Shown here one piece after another: positions 18,282-27,342 of a stretch of DNA of 64,000 nt (positions are counted from its first letter, which is position 1; each line of letters opens with the position of its first letter). The notes beneath the pieces were generated by a model. It was not told where the DNA came from. It saw only the letters and a program-made list of their open reading frames with translations, and ran no database searches. The stretch is from Solibacteraceae bacterium (lineage in GTDB: Bacteria; Acidobacteriota; Terriglobia; Bryobacterales; Bryobacteraceae), in the NCBI GenBank assembly GCA_026984795.1, contig JALSRK010000028.1, positions 62,001 through 126,000 of the forward strand, written 5' to 3'. A program made the position numbers and the translations under genes.

Positions 18282-19618
18282 TTCGAGTCACCTCCACTCA
18301 AGGTCACGATGGTGCGCCTGTTTTCCTGGAAGTATTTCCGGGCGATGCGCTGGATGTCTTCGGGAGTGACTTTGTCATAGAGGGCATAGAGGTTGTTGAT
18401 GGTTTCCGGCGTCCGCCGCAGCCCGATGTAGGCGGCCAGGGTGGAGGCGATGGCCTCGCTGTTGTCCAGGCTCAGGGCGAAGGAGTAGCGCAGGTGGCGC
18501 TTCACCGCTTCGAGCTTCCCGGCGTCTACGGGCTTTTCGCGGAACTCCCGGCACTGGGCGAGGATCTGGTCGCGGACGTAGGCGACGTCGTCTTCCTTCT
18601 TTACCCGGGCGATGACGGTGAACAGTTGGGGGTCCACCCGGTCCGGGTTGTCCACGCCGAAGACGTCAACCTTCTGTTCTTTGATCATCAGTTTCTTGTA
18701 GAGATCCGAGTTCTCCGAGAAGCCGAGGGAGCCGATGATGTCGAGGGTGACCTGGTCGGGCTCGGTGTCGGAGTAGGCGGCCCCCTTGAAGGCCACGGCG
18801 AGCCACGGCAGCGTCGGCGACGGCCAGTCGATGTGCTTGGACCGCGGCTCCTTCTGCGGCGGCTCTTGCGGAATCCGCGCTCTGTAGCTGCCATGCTCCC
18901 AGCCGCCCCAGTACTTGCCGACCAGCGCCCGGACAGCGGCCGGTCTTACGTCGCCCACCACGACAATGGTTGTGTATTCAGGCCGGTACCAGCGGTCGAA
19001 GAACTTCAGGCTGTAGTCGTATTCGTTGGGCATGTCCTCGATGTCTTCGAGGAAGCCCATGGTGGTGTGCTTGTAGGGGTGGACCTCGAAGGCCGTGTCG
19101 CGGAGCACCTCGAAGATCTTCCGGATGGGGAACTGGCTGTTCTTGTTGTATTCGCCCAACACGGCGAGGGCCTCGGTGCGGAAGACGGTCTCGGTGTATT
19201 TCAGGTTCTGGAAGCGGTCGGCCTCCATGGCGAGGATCTGCTCGAAGTCTTCTTTTGAGAAGGTGGTGTGATAGACGGTACGGTCGTCGGTGGTGTAGGC
19301 GTTCGAGGCGGCCCCGGCCTGCTTCAGCACGGCTTCGTAACGTTCCGGCGGGTACTTTTCCGTACCCCGGAACATCATGTGCTCGAACAGGTGGGCGAAG
19401 CCGCTCTTGCCCGGCTCGACCTCGTTGCGCGAGCCGGCCGCCACCACGATGTAGAGGGCGACCACGTTGGGGAAGTCGGTCGGCACGGTGACGAGGCGGA
19501 GGCCGTTGGGGAAGTCGTACTGATCATACTTCCAGGGGAAGGCCTTCTTCACCGGACCGGCCTGGGCCAGAACCACGCCGCCCAACAGGAGGATGGGCAA
19601 CACTGCGCTGCGGAACAT
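18278..19618 (-). CDS. M16-family zinc peptidase, active subunit
   Basis: This secreted zinc metallopeptidase of about 446 residues has a signal peptide (residues 1-20). It carries the inverted zinc motif HLFEH at residues 76-80, and a third ligand Glu is expected in the region around TEALAVLGEYNKN. The C-terminal inactive M16 domain follows. It would act in the periplasm on peptides or small proteins, together with the catalytically silent partner encoded next. ATG 19618 is preceded directly by a GTG at 19621. A TATGAT hexamer lies 8 nt upstream of the ATG. Confidence 0.9.
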   Translation of the reverse strand: MFRSAVLPILLLGGVVLAQAGPVKKAFPWKYDQYDFPNGLRLVTVPTDFPNVVALYIVVAAGSRNEVEPGKSGFAHLFEHMMFRGTEKYPPERYEAVLKQAGAASNAYTTDDRTVYHTTFSKEDFEQILAMEADRFQNLKYTETVFRTEALAVLGEYNKNSQFPIRKIFEVLRDTAFEVHPYKHTTMGFLEDIEDMPNEYDYSLKFFDRWYRPEYTTIVVVGDVRPAAVRALVGKYWGGWEHGSYRARIPQEPPQKEPRSKHIDWPSPTLPWLAVAFKGAAYSDTEPDQVTLDIIGSLGFSENSDLYKKLMIKEQKVDVFGVDNPDRVDPQLFTVIARVKKEDDVAYVRDQILAQCREFREKPVDAGKLEAVKRHLRYSFALSLDNSEAIASTLAAYIGLRRTPETINNLYALYDKVTPEDIQRIARKYFQENRRTIVTLSGGDSK

Positions 19619-19626
19619 CACTTTCC

Positions 19627-19632
19627 ATCATA
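19627..19632 (-). promoter_or_regulatory. Putative -10 box (TATGAT) of the M16 peptidase pair
   Basis: On the minus strand TATGAT ends 8 nt before the ATG at 19618, which would place the transcription start at or beside the start codon. Confidence 0.4.
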
Positions 19633-19694
19633 GGGAAAGGCCGCGGCAACTTGCCGGTCCGGAGGTTCGGGCGGGCCGTCCACGGAGACGAAGG

Positions 19695-19719
19695 CAAAAA
19701 AGAACCACCGTTCGGTGGT
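19695..19719 (-). terminator. Rho-independent terminator of the small secreted protein gene
   Basis: Read on the minus strand, a stem with arms ACCACC and GGTGGT (19704-19709/19714-19719) and a 4-nt loop is followed by TTCTTTTTT. It lies about 50 nt beyond the stop of the gene at 19771-20091 and matches a classical intrinsic terminator. Confidence 0.75.
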
Positions 19720-19770
19720 GGTCCTGATCCCCCGTGCTGGACCTCTCATGAGGGCGTCGGCCGCAGGCTT

Positions 19771-20091
19771 CTACTCGAAGACCACTCGCCGGTTCGAATC
19801 GCCGATCTCAACGCCCTCGAGCCAGAGCTTGCCATCCTTCTTTCTAGAAATGATGGCGGTATACAGGTGCTTGTGCTTCACCTTCTCGACCCGTCCATCG
19901 CTGACGACTACCTCATCGCCGTGTTTGAGAACCGCCTTGTCGCCCTGGATCTCGACCGTGTAAACGCCCGGTTTGAGCACCTTATTGCTGACAACGTACT
20001 GATCAGCCAGGGTGATCGAGTGCCGCTCCACCGCCGCCACGGCGGCGATCGCGAGCAACAGCGTGAGCAGTACCGCAATCCCGACTCGCAT
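19771..20091 (-). CDS. Small secreted protein, paralogue of the neighbour at 20244
   Basis: This 106-residue protein has a signal peptide (residues 1-19, cleavage near AVAAVE). The predicted beta-rich mature part includes KVLKPGVYTVEIQGDKAVLK. It shares about a third to a half of its mature residues with the protein encoded at 20244-20594, including the patterns KVL.PG.Y.V.I.GD.A.L, VEK and RVVF. The two are tandem duplicates. The family resembles short exported proteins common in Acidobacteriota whose role is unknown. GGAGG-like sequences precede the ATG. Confidence 0.72.
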   Translation of the reverse strand: MRVGIAVLLTLLLAIAAVAAVERHSITLADQYVVSNKVLKPGVYTVEIQGDKAVLKHGDEVVVSDGRVEKVKHKHLYTAIISRKKDGKLWLEGVEIGDSNRRVVFE

Positions 20092-20243
20092 GGCTCACCT
20101 CCTTTCTCCCGATCTCCCACTAGGCGGGCGCGGGAACACCCCACCTACGCTCGGAATATGAGGGTTCCAGCGCTCACCGGGCGGGTGTCTTGGCCGGGGG
20201 CTGCCGGGAACCGCCCCGGCGGCCCCCGGTCGGTTTACGGCTC

Positions 20244-20594
20244 TTACTTGGCCTGTTTCTGCTCGCCTTGCCCTTTGCCGAACACGACCCTCAGATCTGT
20301 GCCACCGATCAGGATCGCCTCCAGCTTGGGGGTCGGATCACCGCTCTTGGACAACAGCCCTGTATAGGAGTACTTACGGTTGGTCTTCTCAACCTTGGCC
20401 GTGGCGATCACGTTCTGCTTGCCCTTCATGAGCTTGGCCTGATCGCCCTCGATGACGACCTTGTAAGTACCCGGTTGCAGAACCTTGCCCGCGAGAGCGT
20501 ACGGTTGCGTAATGGTGACCTTGTGCTTCTCGACAGCAGCGAAAACGGGAACAGCGATCAAGAGGCAAAGGGTTACCGCCAGGATAGCTCGCAT
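20244..20594 (-). CDS. Small secreted protein, paralogue of the neighbour at 19771
   Basis: This 116-residue protein has a signal peptide (residues 1-19, ending VFAAVE). The mature part KVLQPGTYKVVIEGDQAKLM aligns with the downstream copy. The tail is Lys/Gln-rich (GKGQGEQKQAK) and absent from the paralogue. A GGAGG lies about 7 nt before the ATG. It is on the same strand as its paralogue with 152 nt between them. Function is unknown; the repeated PG.Y...I.GD pattern suggests a small beta-sandwich. Confidence 0.72.
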   Translation of the reverse strand: MRAILAVTLCLLIAVPVFAAVEKHKVTITQPYALAGKVLQPGTYKVVIEGDQAKLMKGKQNVIATAKVEKTNRKYSYTGLLSKSGDPTPKLEAILIGGTDLRVVFGKGQGEQKQAK

Positions 20595-20699
20595 CGCTCA
20601 CCTCCTGAACTGGATTCTCTTCACCCCTATGGACGCATGTTTTCCGCGCAGGTTTCACTCAGGTCCTGCTTGCCCCGCCCGTTTCAGCCGCCCTGAGAC

Positions 20700-21119
20700 T
20701 TAGTCGCCCACCACCGTGACCGTCACCTCCCGCTGCCGGGCCCGGTCGTCGAAATCGCATAGTACTACTTGCTGCCAAGTACCGGTGGCGATCTCTCCGT
20801 TCCGCACCGGGAAGCTCTTGGCCGTGCCCATCAGGGCGCTCCGGAGGTGGGCGTAGCCGTTGTTGTCTCCCCAGCGGGCATTGTGGGCGTAGTCGGAGGT
20901 CGGCGGGGCGATCTTGTCGAGCGCTCGCTGAAGGTCGGCCACGCAGCCGGGTTCGTACTCCAGCGTGGTGATCCCCAGGGTGGAGCCGCGGCCCGAGACG
21001 TTGACGATTCCCTGCCGGATGCCGCTCTCGCGGACGATGCCCTGGACCTGGGCGTCGATGTCGACGACGTCGCAGTGGCCCTTGGTAGAGACGGAGAAAG
21101 TCTTCTGATAGGTCGCCAT
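20700..21119 (-). CDS. YjbQ/UPF0047 family protein
   Basis: This 139-residue protein belongs to the YjbQ (UPF0047) family, members of which have weak thiamine-phosphate synthase activity. The C-terminal signature NNGYAHLRSALMG...GEIATGTWQQVVLCDFD and the final R.REV.VTVVGD are well conserved. The usual PHTTA-type motif is replaced by GRGSTLGITTLEYEPG, so the commonly conserved His is missing. It stands alone between a divergent intergenic gap and the URO-D gene. Confidence 0.85.
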   Translation of the reverse strand: MATYQKTFSVSTKGHCDVVDIDAQVQGIVRESGIRQGIVNVSGRGSTLGITTLEYEPGCVADLQRALDKIAPPTSDYAHNARWGDNNGYAHLRSALMGTAKSFPVRNGEIATGTWQQVVLCDFDDRARQREVTVTVVGD

Positions 21120-21158
21120 GGCTGAAGCTGTCTATGCTATCGCGAAACCGGGCGCACG

Positions 21159-22418
21159 TCACGGCCGCCGGCCGTTGAATTCATGCACGGCGTCGATCAT
21201 GGCGGCGATGTTCTCCACCGGGGTGCCGGCCTGGATGTTGTGGATCGAGTTGAACACGAAGCCCCCGCCTCGGGAGAAAACCTCGCAGCGGCGGAGAACC
21301 TCCTCGCGCACCTGTTCCGGCGTGCCGAAGGGCAGCGTCCGCTGGGTGTCCACCCCGCCGCCCCAGAAAGTCAGCCGGTCGCCGTAAGCCGATTTCAGGT
21401 GTTCGGGCTCCATGTTGGCCGCCGAGCACTGGACGGGGTTCAGGATGTCGAAGCCGGCCTCGATGAAAGAGGGGATGAAGCGCTCCACCGAGCCGCAGGA
21501 GTGCTTGAAGCACTTCCAGCGCGTATGGGCGTGGATCCAGTCGTTGATCCGCTTGTAGTAGGGGAGCCAGAGCTCGCGGAAGGTCTCGGTGGAGCAGAAG
21601 GTGGATTTCTGGGTGCCGAAATCGGTGCCGCAGAGGAAGACGCCGTCCACGTCGTCGCCGACGGCCTCGTGGATCCAGCGCAGGTTTTCGAGGGCGATCT
21701 CGCACTGGCGGGAGAAGATCTGATGCACATAGTCCTGGCGGATCTTGGTGGACATGTACCATTCGGCGACGTCCCGGATTCCCTTTGGGTGTTTGAGAAA
21801 CGGCGCCGGTACCAGGGCGATGTCGCCGAAAGCCGTGCCGCCGAAGGTGGCCATGACAAAGCGGCCTTTCGTCTTCGCGGCGGCCGCTTCCCGCCGGAAG
21901 TGCTCCAGATCGGCCTCCTCGATAGGCTGGAACTCCTCGAGGTTGTCCTCGACGTTCAGATTGTCCTCGTCGATCGGCTCTTGGCGGATGATGGTGTCGA
22001 AGAAAAACCCGCCTTTCGGCATCTTCCCGCTCGGAGGGGCCGAGGTGTCGCCTTCCGGGTAGATCAGGATATCCCCATTCTCATCCACAGTGGTCCGGAA
22101 GTCTTCGGGCACCAGCACGGTGAGGCCATTGAAGTTCCATTCCTTCCAGTTCTTGTTCTCGAAGCCGAACATGGTCTTGCGCGGGAAGACGCCTTCGACG
22201 TCGAGGCCCATGGCTTCTTTGAGGTCGTCTTCGACGAGGCCGAGCATCTGGTAGGGCTCGTGGACCTTCACCGGATGGCGATCCAGGCCATAGTAGTCGC
22301 GCAGGGCGGCGACGCAACTGACGTGGATGCCGGTGACGGCTGTCGATCCGAAGTCTACGGGGATATGATCCGGCTCCCGATGTTGGAGTGAGGTGAGCAC
22401 GCGTTCCCGACCATTCAT
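21159..22418 (-). CDS. Uroporphyrinogen decarboxylase (URO-D) family protein
   Basis: This protein of about 419 residues has the URO-D TIM-barrel fold. Unlike haem-pathway HemE, it belongs to the group related to corrinoid methyltransferases (MtaA/CmuA-like) that is abundant in Acidobacteriota and Planctomycetota. Visible signatures are the start MNGRERVLTSLQHREPDHIP, the central DGVFLCGTDFGTQKST, the ligand-like KCFKHSCGSVERFIPS and the late GGGVDTQRTLPFGTPEQV. ATG 22418 has AGGAG 9 nt upstream; a frame open to 22931 is an artefact. The substrate is unknown; methyl transfer or an unusual decarboxylation is possible. Confidence 0.85.
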   Translation of the reverse strand: MNGRERVLTSLQHREPDHIPVDFGSTAVTGIHVSCVAALRDYYGLDRHPVKVHEPYQMLGLVEDDLKEAMGLDVEGVFPRKTMFGFENKNWKEWNFNGLTVLVPEDFRTTVDENGDILIYPEGDTSAPPSGKMPKGGFFFDTIIRQEPIDEDNLNVEDNLEEFQPIEEADLEHFRREAAAAKTKGRFVMATFGGTAFGDIALVPAPFLKHPKGIRDVAEWYMSTKIRQDYVHQIFSRQCEIALENLRWIHEAVGDDVDGVFLCGTDFGTQKSTFCSTETFRELWLPYYKRINDWIHAHTRWKCFKHSCGSVERFIPSFIEAGFDILNPVQCSAANMEPEHLKSAYGDRLTFWGGGVDTQRTLPFGTPEQVREEVLRRCEVFSRGGGFVFNSIHNIQAGTPVENIAAMIDAVHEFNGRRP

Positions 22419-22592
22419 GACCAGAAGCTCCTTATGTAGCATATGACGGGCACGCGTGCCGGGACGGCGCCTCCGGGCGTCGGTGGGACGATGGGAGCCG
22501 GGTGGTAGCAGTACCTCGCGGGGTGGCCACGGGTTTCCTTTTCGCCGGGAATGCTTTATGCTGATCCCATTGAATTCAAGGAGGAAATGCAA

Positions 22593-23354
22593 ATGGCACA
22601 ACCACCACCCGTAACTCCCCAAGGCGGACCCCCGGCGAAGAAGACGAGCCCCTGGCTCTACGTCTTGATCGGATGCGGCGGACTGATCGTCGTCGCCGGG
22701 ATCGCTATGGTGGCGCTGGGAGTCTTCGCCGTTCACAAGGCAAAAGAAGCGGGTCTCGACCCAGAGCTTCTTCAGGAGCAGCCCGCCCTGGCGGCGGCCA
22801 AGATCTACGCCGCGGTGAATCCAGATGTCGAGATCGTCGAGGTGGATGAGGACGGCCAGCGGGTTACTTTCCGCGAGAAGAGCAGCGGCAAGGTGGCGAC
22901 CGTGACGCTCGACGAACTCAAGAAAGGGCACATTGTCTTCGAATCTGCAGAAGGGGAGCGGGTGACAATCGGAGGCCAGGGGGGGTCCCTGGTGGTGGAA
23001 TCCGACAAGGGCAAGGTCACCATCGGGGCAGGAGCGGAGGTAAAGCTACCGTCCTGGCTGAAGCCGTATCCGGGCGCCGAAGCTAAGGCTACGATGAGCA
23101 GCACGGCTCCGGGGGAGCGCAGCGGCTCGGTGGGATTCTCGACCAGCGACTCCGTCGAAAAAGTCGCCTCCTTTTTCGAGGAGGGCTTCAAGACGGCGGG
23201 ATTGAAGGTGACCACTGTGCGCCAACAGGGAGCTGAGGGCTCCGGAGTGATGATCAACGGGGAGTCGCCCGGCGGCAAACGCAGCGCCATGGTGATCATT
23301 GGCCAGGATCAGGGCGCAACTTCCATCACCTTGACCTTCAGCGACAAGGAGTGA
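22593..23354 (+). CDS. Membrane-anchored protein of unknown function
   Basis: This 253-residue protein has a Pro-rich cytoplasmic N-terminus (MAQPPPVTPQGGPPAKKTS) and one membrane helix at about residues 22-46 (WLYVLIGCGGLIVVAGIAMV). A beta-rich extracytoplasmic part with two similar hydrophobic-polar repeats follows. Its C-terminal domain opens with KLPSWLKPYPGAEAK and contains SDSVEKVASFFEEGFKTAGL, a pattern found in secreted proteins of unknown function. ATG 22593 is chosen because AAGGAGG lies 8 nt upstream. No catalytic motif is recognised. Confidence 0.7.
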   Translation: MAQPPPVTPQGGPPAKKTSPWLYVLIGCGGLIVVAGIAMVALGVFAVHKAKEAGLDPELLQEQPALAAAKIYAAVNPDVEIVEVDEDGQRVTFREKSSGKVATVTLDELKKGHIVFESAEGERVTIGGQGGSLVVESDKGKVTIGAGAEVKLPSWLKPYPGAEAKATMSSTAPGERSGSVGFSTSDSVEKVASFFEEGFKTAGLKVTTVRQQGAEGSGVMINGESPGGKRSAMVIIGQDQGATSITLTFSDKE

Positions 23355-23473
23355 AGATCACCGGCCCGGGCTGTGGCGGCGCCAACCGCTGCCCGCCCGG
23401 CCGGCCCGTTTGGCCTCGGCGCCGCCACTCGGATATGATTCGTGAGGACTTTGGTGGATGGGAAAAGCGCATC

Positions 23474-24895
23474 ATGAGGCAAACGGAAAAGTCACACAAG
23501 GGACCGGCCATCGGCCGGCGGACCTTCCTGGGAGCCGGCGCCTCTATGGCGGGCGCCGCTCTCTGGTCCCAGGAGGACCTCGAAGCCGCCACGGCGGCCG
23601 TGCAGACCAACTCGAAACCCTCGCAACTCAAGATCACCGACATGCGCGTGGCCATGGTGAGCAAGGGCGCCGGCCGGGGCATCCCGATCATTCGATTGGA
23701 CACGAACCAGGGGATTCACGGTTACGGAGAGGTCCGCGACGGGGCGAGCAAGACTTACGCGCTGATGCTCAAGAGCCGCATCGTCGGCGAGAACCCCTGC
23801 AACGTGGACAAGGTCTTCCGCAAGATCAAACAGTTCGGCTTCCACGCCCGGCAGGCCGGCGGCGTCTGCGCCGTGGAGATGGCGCTGTGGGACCTGGCCG
23901 GCAAAGCCTATGGAGTGCCGGCCCACCAGTTCCTCGGCGGCAAGTTCCGTGACAAGATCCGTATCTACGCCGACACGACGGAATCCAAGGATCCCAAGGT
24001 CTACGCCGAACGGATGAAGAAGCGGATCGAGATGGGCCTGACGTGGCTCAAGATGGACCTCGGCATCGACCTGATCGCCGACACCCCGGGCACGCTGACC
24101 AAGCCGCTGGGGCTGACGCTGAAGGACGTGCGGCTGAAGCAGCACATGTTCACCGGCATCGAGATCACGCCCAAAGGGATCCAGATGATGGCCGACTATG
24201 TGGCCGCCGTCCGGGAGGTCGTCGGCATGGAAGTGCCTTTGGCCGCCGACCACTTCGGCCACATCGGGGTGAACTCCTGCATCAAACTCGGCCAGGCGCT
24301 GGAACCTTACAACATGGCCTGGCTCGAGGACATGATCCCCTGGCAGTACACCGAACTGTGGAAGAAGATCACCGACTCGATCGACGTGCCCACGCTGACC
24401 GGCGAGGACATCTACCTCAAGGAGCCGTTCCGGGTGCTGTGTGAGAGCCACGCTGTCGACATCATCCATCCGGACCTCGCTACTGCCGGCGGCTTGCTCG
24501 AAACCAAGAAGATCGGCGATATGGCGCAGGAGAACGGCGTGGCCATGGCGATGCACTTCGCCGGCACGCCCGTTTCCTTCTTCGCCAGCATCCACTGCGC
24601 CGCGGCGACAGAGAACTTCCTCGCTCTGGAGCACCACTCCCTGGACGTGCCGTGGTGGGATGACCTGGTCACCGGTCCGGCGAAACCGATCGTCCAGAAA
24701 GGCTTCGTGCCGGTGCCCGAAACCCCGGGACTCGGCGTTGAGCTGAACGAAGAGGCCGTCAAAGAGCACCTCACCGAGCCCGGCTACTTCGAGCCGACGC
24801 CGGAGTGGGACAACGAACGTTCCTGGGACCGGCTCTGGAGCTTCAGCCCACCCCGGCGCCCGAAGCGGCAGGTGGCGAAACTAATGGACGTTTAG
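23474..24895 (+). CDS. Tat-exported enolase-superfamily protein (mandelate racemase/muconate lactonizing type)
   Basis: This protein of about 473 residues begins with a twin-arginine signal (GRRTFLGAGASMAGAAL, residues about 15-31), so it would be exported folded. The enolase-superfamily barrel follows. Metal ligands are visible as D in AADHFGH, E in WLEDMIPW and E in TGEDIYL, with a candidate base in the KMD segment of LTWLKMDLGIDL. GGKFRDKIRIYADTT is the typical barrel entry. The substrate is presumably a sugar acid or other carboxylate. ATG 23474 gives the complete Tat signal. Confidence 0.85.
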   Translation: MRQTEKSHKGPAIGRRTFLGAGASMAGAALWSQEDLEAATAAVQTNSKPSQLKITDMRVAMVSKGAGRGIPIIRLDTNQGIHGYGEVRDGASKTYALMLKSRIVGENPCNVDKVFRKIKQFGFHARQAGGVCAVEMALWDLAGKAYGVPAHQFLGGKFRDKIRIYADTTESKDPKVYAERMKKRIEMGLTWLKMDLGIDLIADTPGTLTKPLGLTLKDVRLKQHMFTGIEITPKGIQMMADYVAAVREVVGMEVPLAADHFGHIGVNSCIKLGQALEPYNMAWLEDMIPWQYTELWKKITDSIDVPTLTGEDIYLKEPFRVLCESHAVDIIHPDLATAGGLLETKKIGDMAQENGVAMAMHFAGTPVSFFASIHCAAATENFLALEHHSLDVPWWDDLVTGPAKPIVQKGFVPVPETPGLGVELNEEAVKEHLTEPGYFEPTPEWDNERSWDRLWSFSPPRRPKRQVAKLMDV

Positions 24896-24973
24896 GAGAC
24901 CGGGCGGCTCGCCGGAGCCCTCAGGCCAGGGCGTGCCGCTGGTCTATGGTATGGCGGTGGATTGGAGACGACG

Positions 24974-25819
24974 ATGAAGATTTCCAGGCGTGTTCTGCTT
25001 ACCGGCGCTTGTTCCGCCTTCTCGCTCGCGGCGAAGCGGCGCTTGCCGGTTCCAGTGGGGCTGCAGCTCTACAGCCTCCGTTACTTGGCGAAAAAGGACT
25101 TGCGCGCAATGTTGACGCTGGTCCGGAAGCTGGGCTTCAAAGAGGTGGAAACTTCCGAGTTCTACGGGCGCACCGCAGCCCAGTTCCATAAGATGCTCGA
25201 GGCGGAGGGGCTGAAAGCCACTTCGATGATGGCCCCCTACGAGCAACTCGGTTCCGGGATCAGCGCCGTCATCGGCGACGCGAAGGAGCTGGGCGTCGAG
25301 TACGTCGTGTGCCCGGTAATTCCTTATAAGCGCCATCTCACGGTGGAAGACATCCGGCGCGCCGCCGCCGATTTCAACCGTTGGGGTGAGAAGCTCGCCG
25401 CCGCGGGCCTTCGCTTCGGCTACCACGCCCACGGGATCGAGTTCGGGCCTTCGCCTGACGGGACTGTCTTCGACACTCTCGCCAAACTCGTGGGGCCGGA
25501 CCGTCTGAACTTCGAAATGGACATTTTCTGGATCGTTTACGCCCGCCAGGATCCAGTCAAGCTGCTTGAGAAGTACCGCGGCCGGTTCCGGCTGATGCAC
25601 CTCAAAGACATGCGCAAGGGCCTCGAATTGGGCGGCTTGCCGTCCGATGTCCGGGAGGAGGCGAGCGTGCCGCTGGGTCAAGGTACGATCGATATCCCAG
25701 CCGTGCTCCGGGCGGCCAGGCGCACCGGCGTCGAGCACTATTACCTCGAGGACGAGGCCCCGGACGCCGACCGTCAGATCCCGGAATCCTTGCGCTACCT
25801 GCAAAGCCTTCAGCTCTGA
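24974..25819 (+). CDS. Sugar phosphate isomerase/epimerase-like TIM-barrel protein (Tat signal)
   Basis: This protein of about 281 residues carries a twin-arginine-like leader (ISRRVLLTGACSAFSL) followed by a xylose-isomerase-like AP endonuclease 2 TIM barrel. Characteristic elements are VGLQLYSLR, LGFKEVETSEFYGR, RFGYHAHGIEF, LNFEMDIFWI and RFRLMHLKDMRKG, which supply the Glu/Asp/His metal ligands. The ending IDIPAVLRAARRTGVEHYYLE is usual for this group. GGAGA lies 5 nt before ATG 24974. It follows the enolase-superfamily gene on the same strand and may act in the same sugar-acid route; the exact substrate is unknown. Confidence 0.85.
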   Translation: MKISRRVLLTGACSAFSLAAKRRLPVPVGLQLYSLRYLAKKDLRAMLTLVRKLGFKEVETSEFYGRTAAQFHKMLEAEGLKATSMMAPYEQLGSGISAVIGDAKELGVEYVVCPVIPYKRHLTVEDIRRAAADFNRWGEKLAAAGLRFGYHAHGIEFGPSPDGTVFDTLAKLVGPDRLNFEMDIFWIVYARQDPVKLLEKYRGRFRLMHLKDMRKGLELGGLPSDVREEASVPLGQGTIDIPAVLRAARRTGVEHYYLEDEAPDADRQIPESLRYLQSLQL

Positions 25820-25917
25820 TCAGGCCCGGTGCAAGACTGCTCGAGCCGTTGCTTGGCGCGCTCAGCGCCGGCGTGCGATCCTTAATAGAGAGACCGCCTG
25901 CCTTTGCCGTCCCGGAA

Positions 25918-27342
25918 GTGAAAGCGTTGAAGATCGGATTCGTCAGCCTGGGTTGTCCCAAGAATCTCGTAGACACCGAGGTAATGCTCGGCCTGCTTGA
26001 GGAGCGCGGGCACGAGCTGACCCCGCGGGCCGAGGAGGCCGACGTCATCGTCGTCAACACGTGCAGCTTCATCGGCCCGGCGAAAGAAGAATCCGTCGAG
26101 GCGATCCTGGAGATGGCCGAGCACAAGAAGGCCGGCCGGGCCAGGCGGCTCATCGTGGCCGGCTGCATGGTGGAGCGCTACCGGGACGAGATCCGGCGGT
26201 CGCTGCCCGAGGTGGATGCGGTCCTCGGCACGAACGAGATCCAGCAGATCGCCGCCGCTTGCGAAGGGCGGCCGGTCTCCGGCCCGCCGCCGGAGCCGTT
26301 CCTGTATCACGAAGCCTCGCCGCGGGTGCTGACGACGCCCCCGCACTACGCCTACATCAAGATCGCCGAGGGCTGCGACCACCCCTGCACCTTTTGCGTA
26401 ATCCCCCAGTTCCGGGGACGTTTCCGGAGCCGCCCGCTGGAGAGCATCCTCGCTGAGGCTTCTGGGCTGTTGGCCCGGGGCGTGCGGGAGATCAACCTGG
26501 TGGGGCAGGACACGACGAGCTACGGCGAAGACCTGGGGATGCGGGACGGACTGGCCACGCTGCTCGAGCGCCTGGCCGGGCTGCCGTCGCCCGGCAAGAA
26601 GTGGATCCGCTTCCTCTATGCCTACCCGAACCGCGTGACCCAGCGGCTGCTCGATACGATCGCCGCCCACGAGGAGATCGCCGGCTACATCGACCTGCCG
26701 CTGCAGCACGCCAGCCCGCGGATCTTGAAGCGGATGAAGCGCGGTGGCGGCGCCGGGCGGTTCCTGCGGCTGCTCGAGCGCATCCGGAGGACGATTCCCG
26801 GGGTGGCGGTCCGGACGTCGATGATCGTCGGCTTTCCCGGCGAAACCGACCGCGATTTCGAAGAACTCTGCCGGTTCGTCGAGCAGGCCCGTTTCGACCA
26901 CCTGGGGGTCTTCTCCTACTCGGACGAGGAGACGAGCGGGAGCTACCACCTGGACGGCAAGGTGAGCCGCCGGACGATCTACAATCGCCGCCGGCGCCTC
27001 ATGGCGATTCAGCGGCGCATCTCCCGGCGGCGCAACCGGGCCCTGGTGGGGAAGGAGTTCGTGGTCCTGGTGGAGGGGCCTTCGGCGGAAACGGAGCTGT
27101 TGTGGCAGGCGCGGCTGCCGGGGCAGGCCCCGGAGATCGACGGCGTCTGCTATGTCACCGACGACGGTGGCCATCGTCTCGAGCCCGGCCAATGGCGTCG
27201 GTTCCGGGTGGAGCGGGCTTCGGACTATGATTTGATTGGGCCGGTAATCGGTTCGCCGCTGGATGCTGCGAGGGGCGGCGGGGAACAGTTGTTGCGGGTC
27301 TTGCTCGCCGGTGCGGACGATCCTGTGGCGCGTGGCCTATGA
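25918..27342 (+). CDS. rimO: Ribosomal protein S12 methylthiotransferase RimO
   Basis: RimO is a radical SAM enzyme with two Fe-S clusters that methylthiolates an Asp of ribosomal protein S12. The N-terminal MTTase domain shows its three cysteines in SLGCPKNLVDTE, VNTCSFIGPAKEE and AGCMVERYRDE. The radical SAM CxxxCxxC is in GCDHPCTFCVIPQFRGRFRS, and a TRAM domain ends the protein. GTG 25918 is the preferred start; an ATG further upstream would add an unsupported tail. The C-terminus extends about 35 residues past the TRAM domain. It overlaps yacG by 4 nt. Confidence 0.92.
   Translation: MKALKIGFVSLGCPKNLVDTEVMLGLLEERGHELTPRAEEADVIVVNTCSFIGPAKEESVEAILEMAEHKKAGRARRLIVAGCMVERYRDEIRRSLPEVDAVLGTNEIQQIAAACEGRPVSGPPPEPFLYHEASPRVLTTPPHYAYIKIAEGCDHPCTFCVIPQFRGRFRSRPLESILAEASGLLARGVREINLVGQDTTSYGEDLGMRDGLATLLERLAGLPSPGKKWIRFLYAYPNRVTQRLLDTIAAHEEIAGYIDLPLQHASPRILKRMKRGGGAGRFLRLLERIRRTIPGVAVRTSMIVGFPGETDRDFEELCRFVEQARFDHLGVFSYSDEETSGSYHLDGKVSRRTIYNRRRRLMAIQRRISRRRNRALVGKEFVVLVEGPSAETELLWQARLPGQAPEIDGVCYVTDDGGHRLEPGQWRRFRVERASDYDLIGPVIGSPLDAARGGGEQLLRVLLAGADDPVARGL

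Noticed and set aside
19780-19800. tRNA-like T-loop sequence GGTTCGAATC
   Set aside because: It lies inside the small secreted protein gene (minus strand) and no acceptor or anticodon stem can be built around it.
22419-22931. N-terminal extension of the URO-D gene to 22931
   Set aside because: The extra 171 residues overlap the divergent gene at 22593 and show no family match; ATG 22418 has a proper ribosome site.
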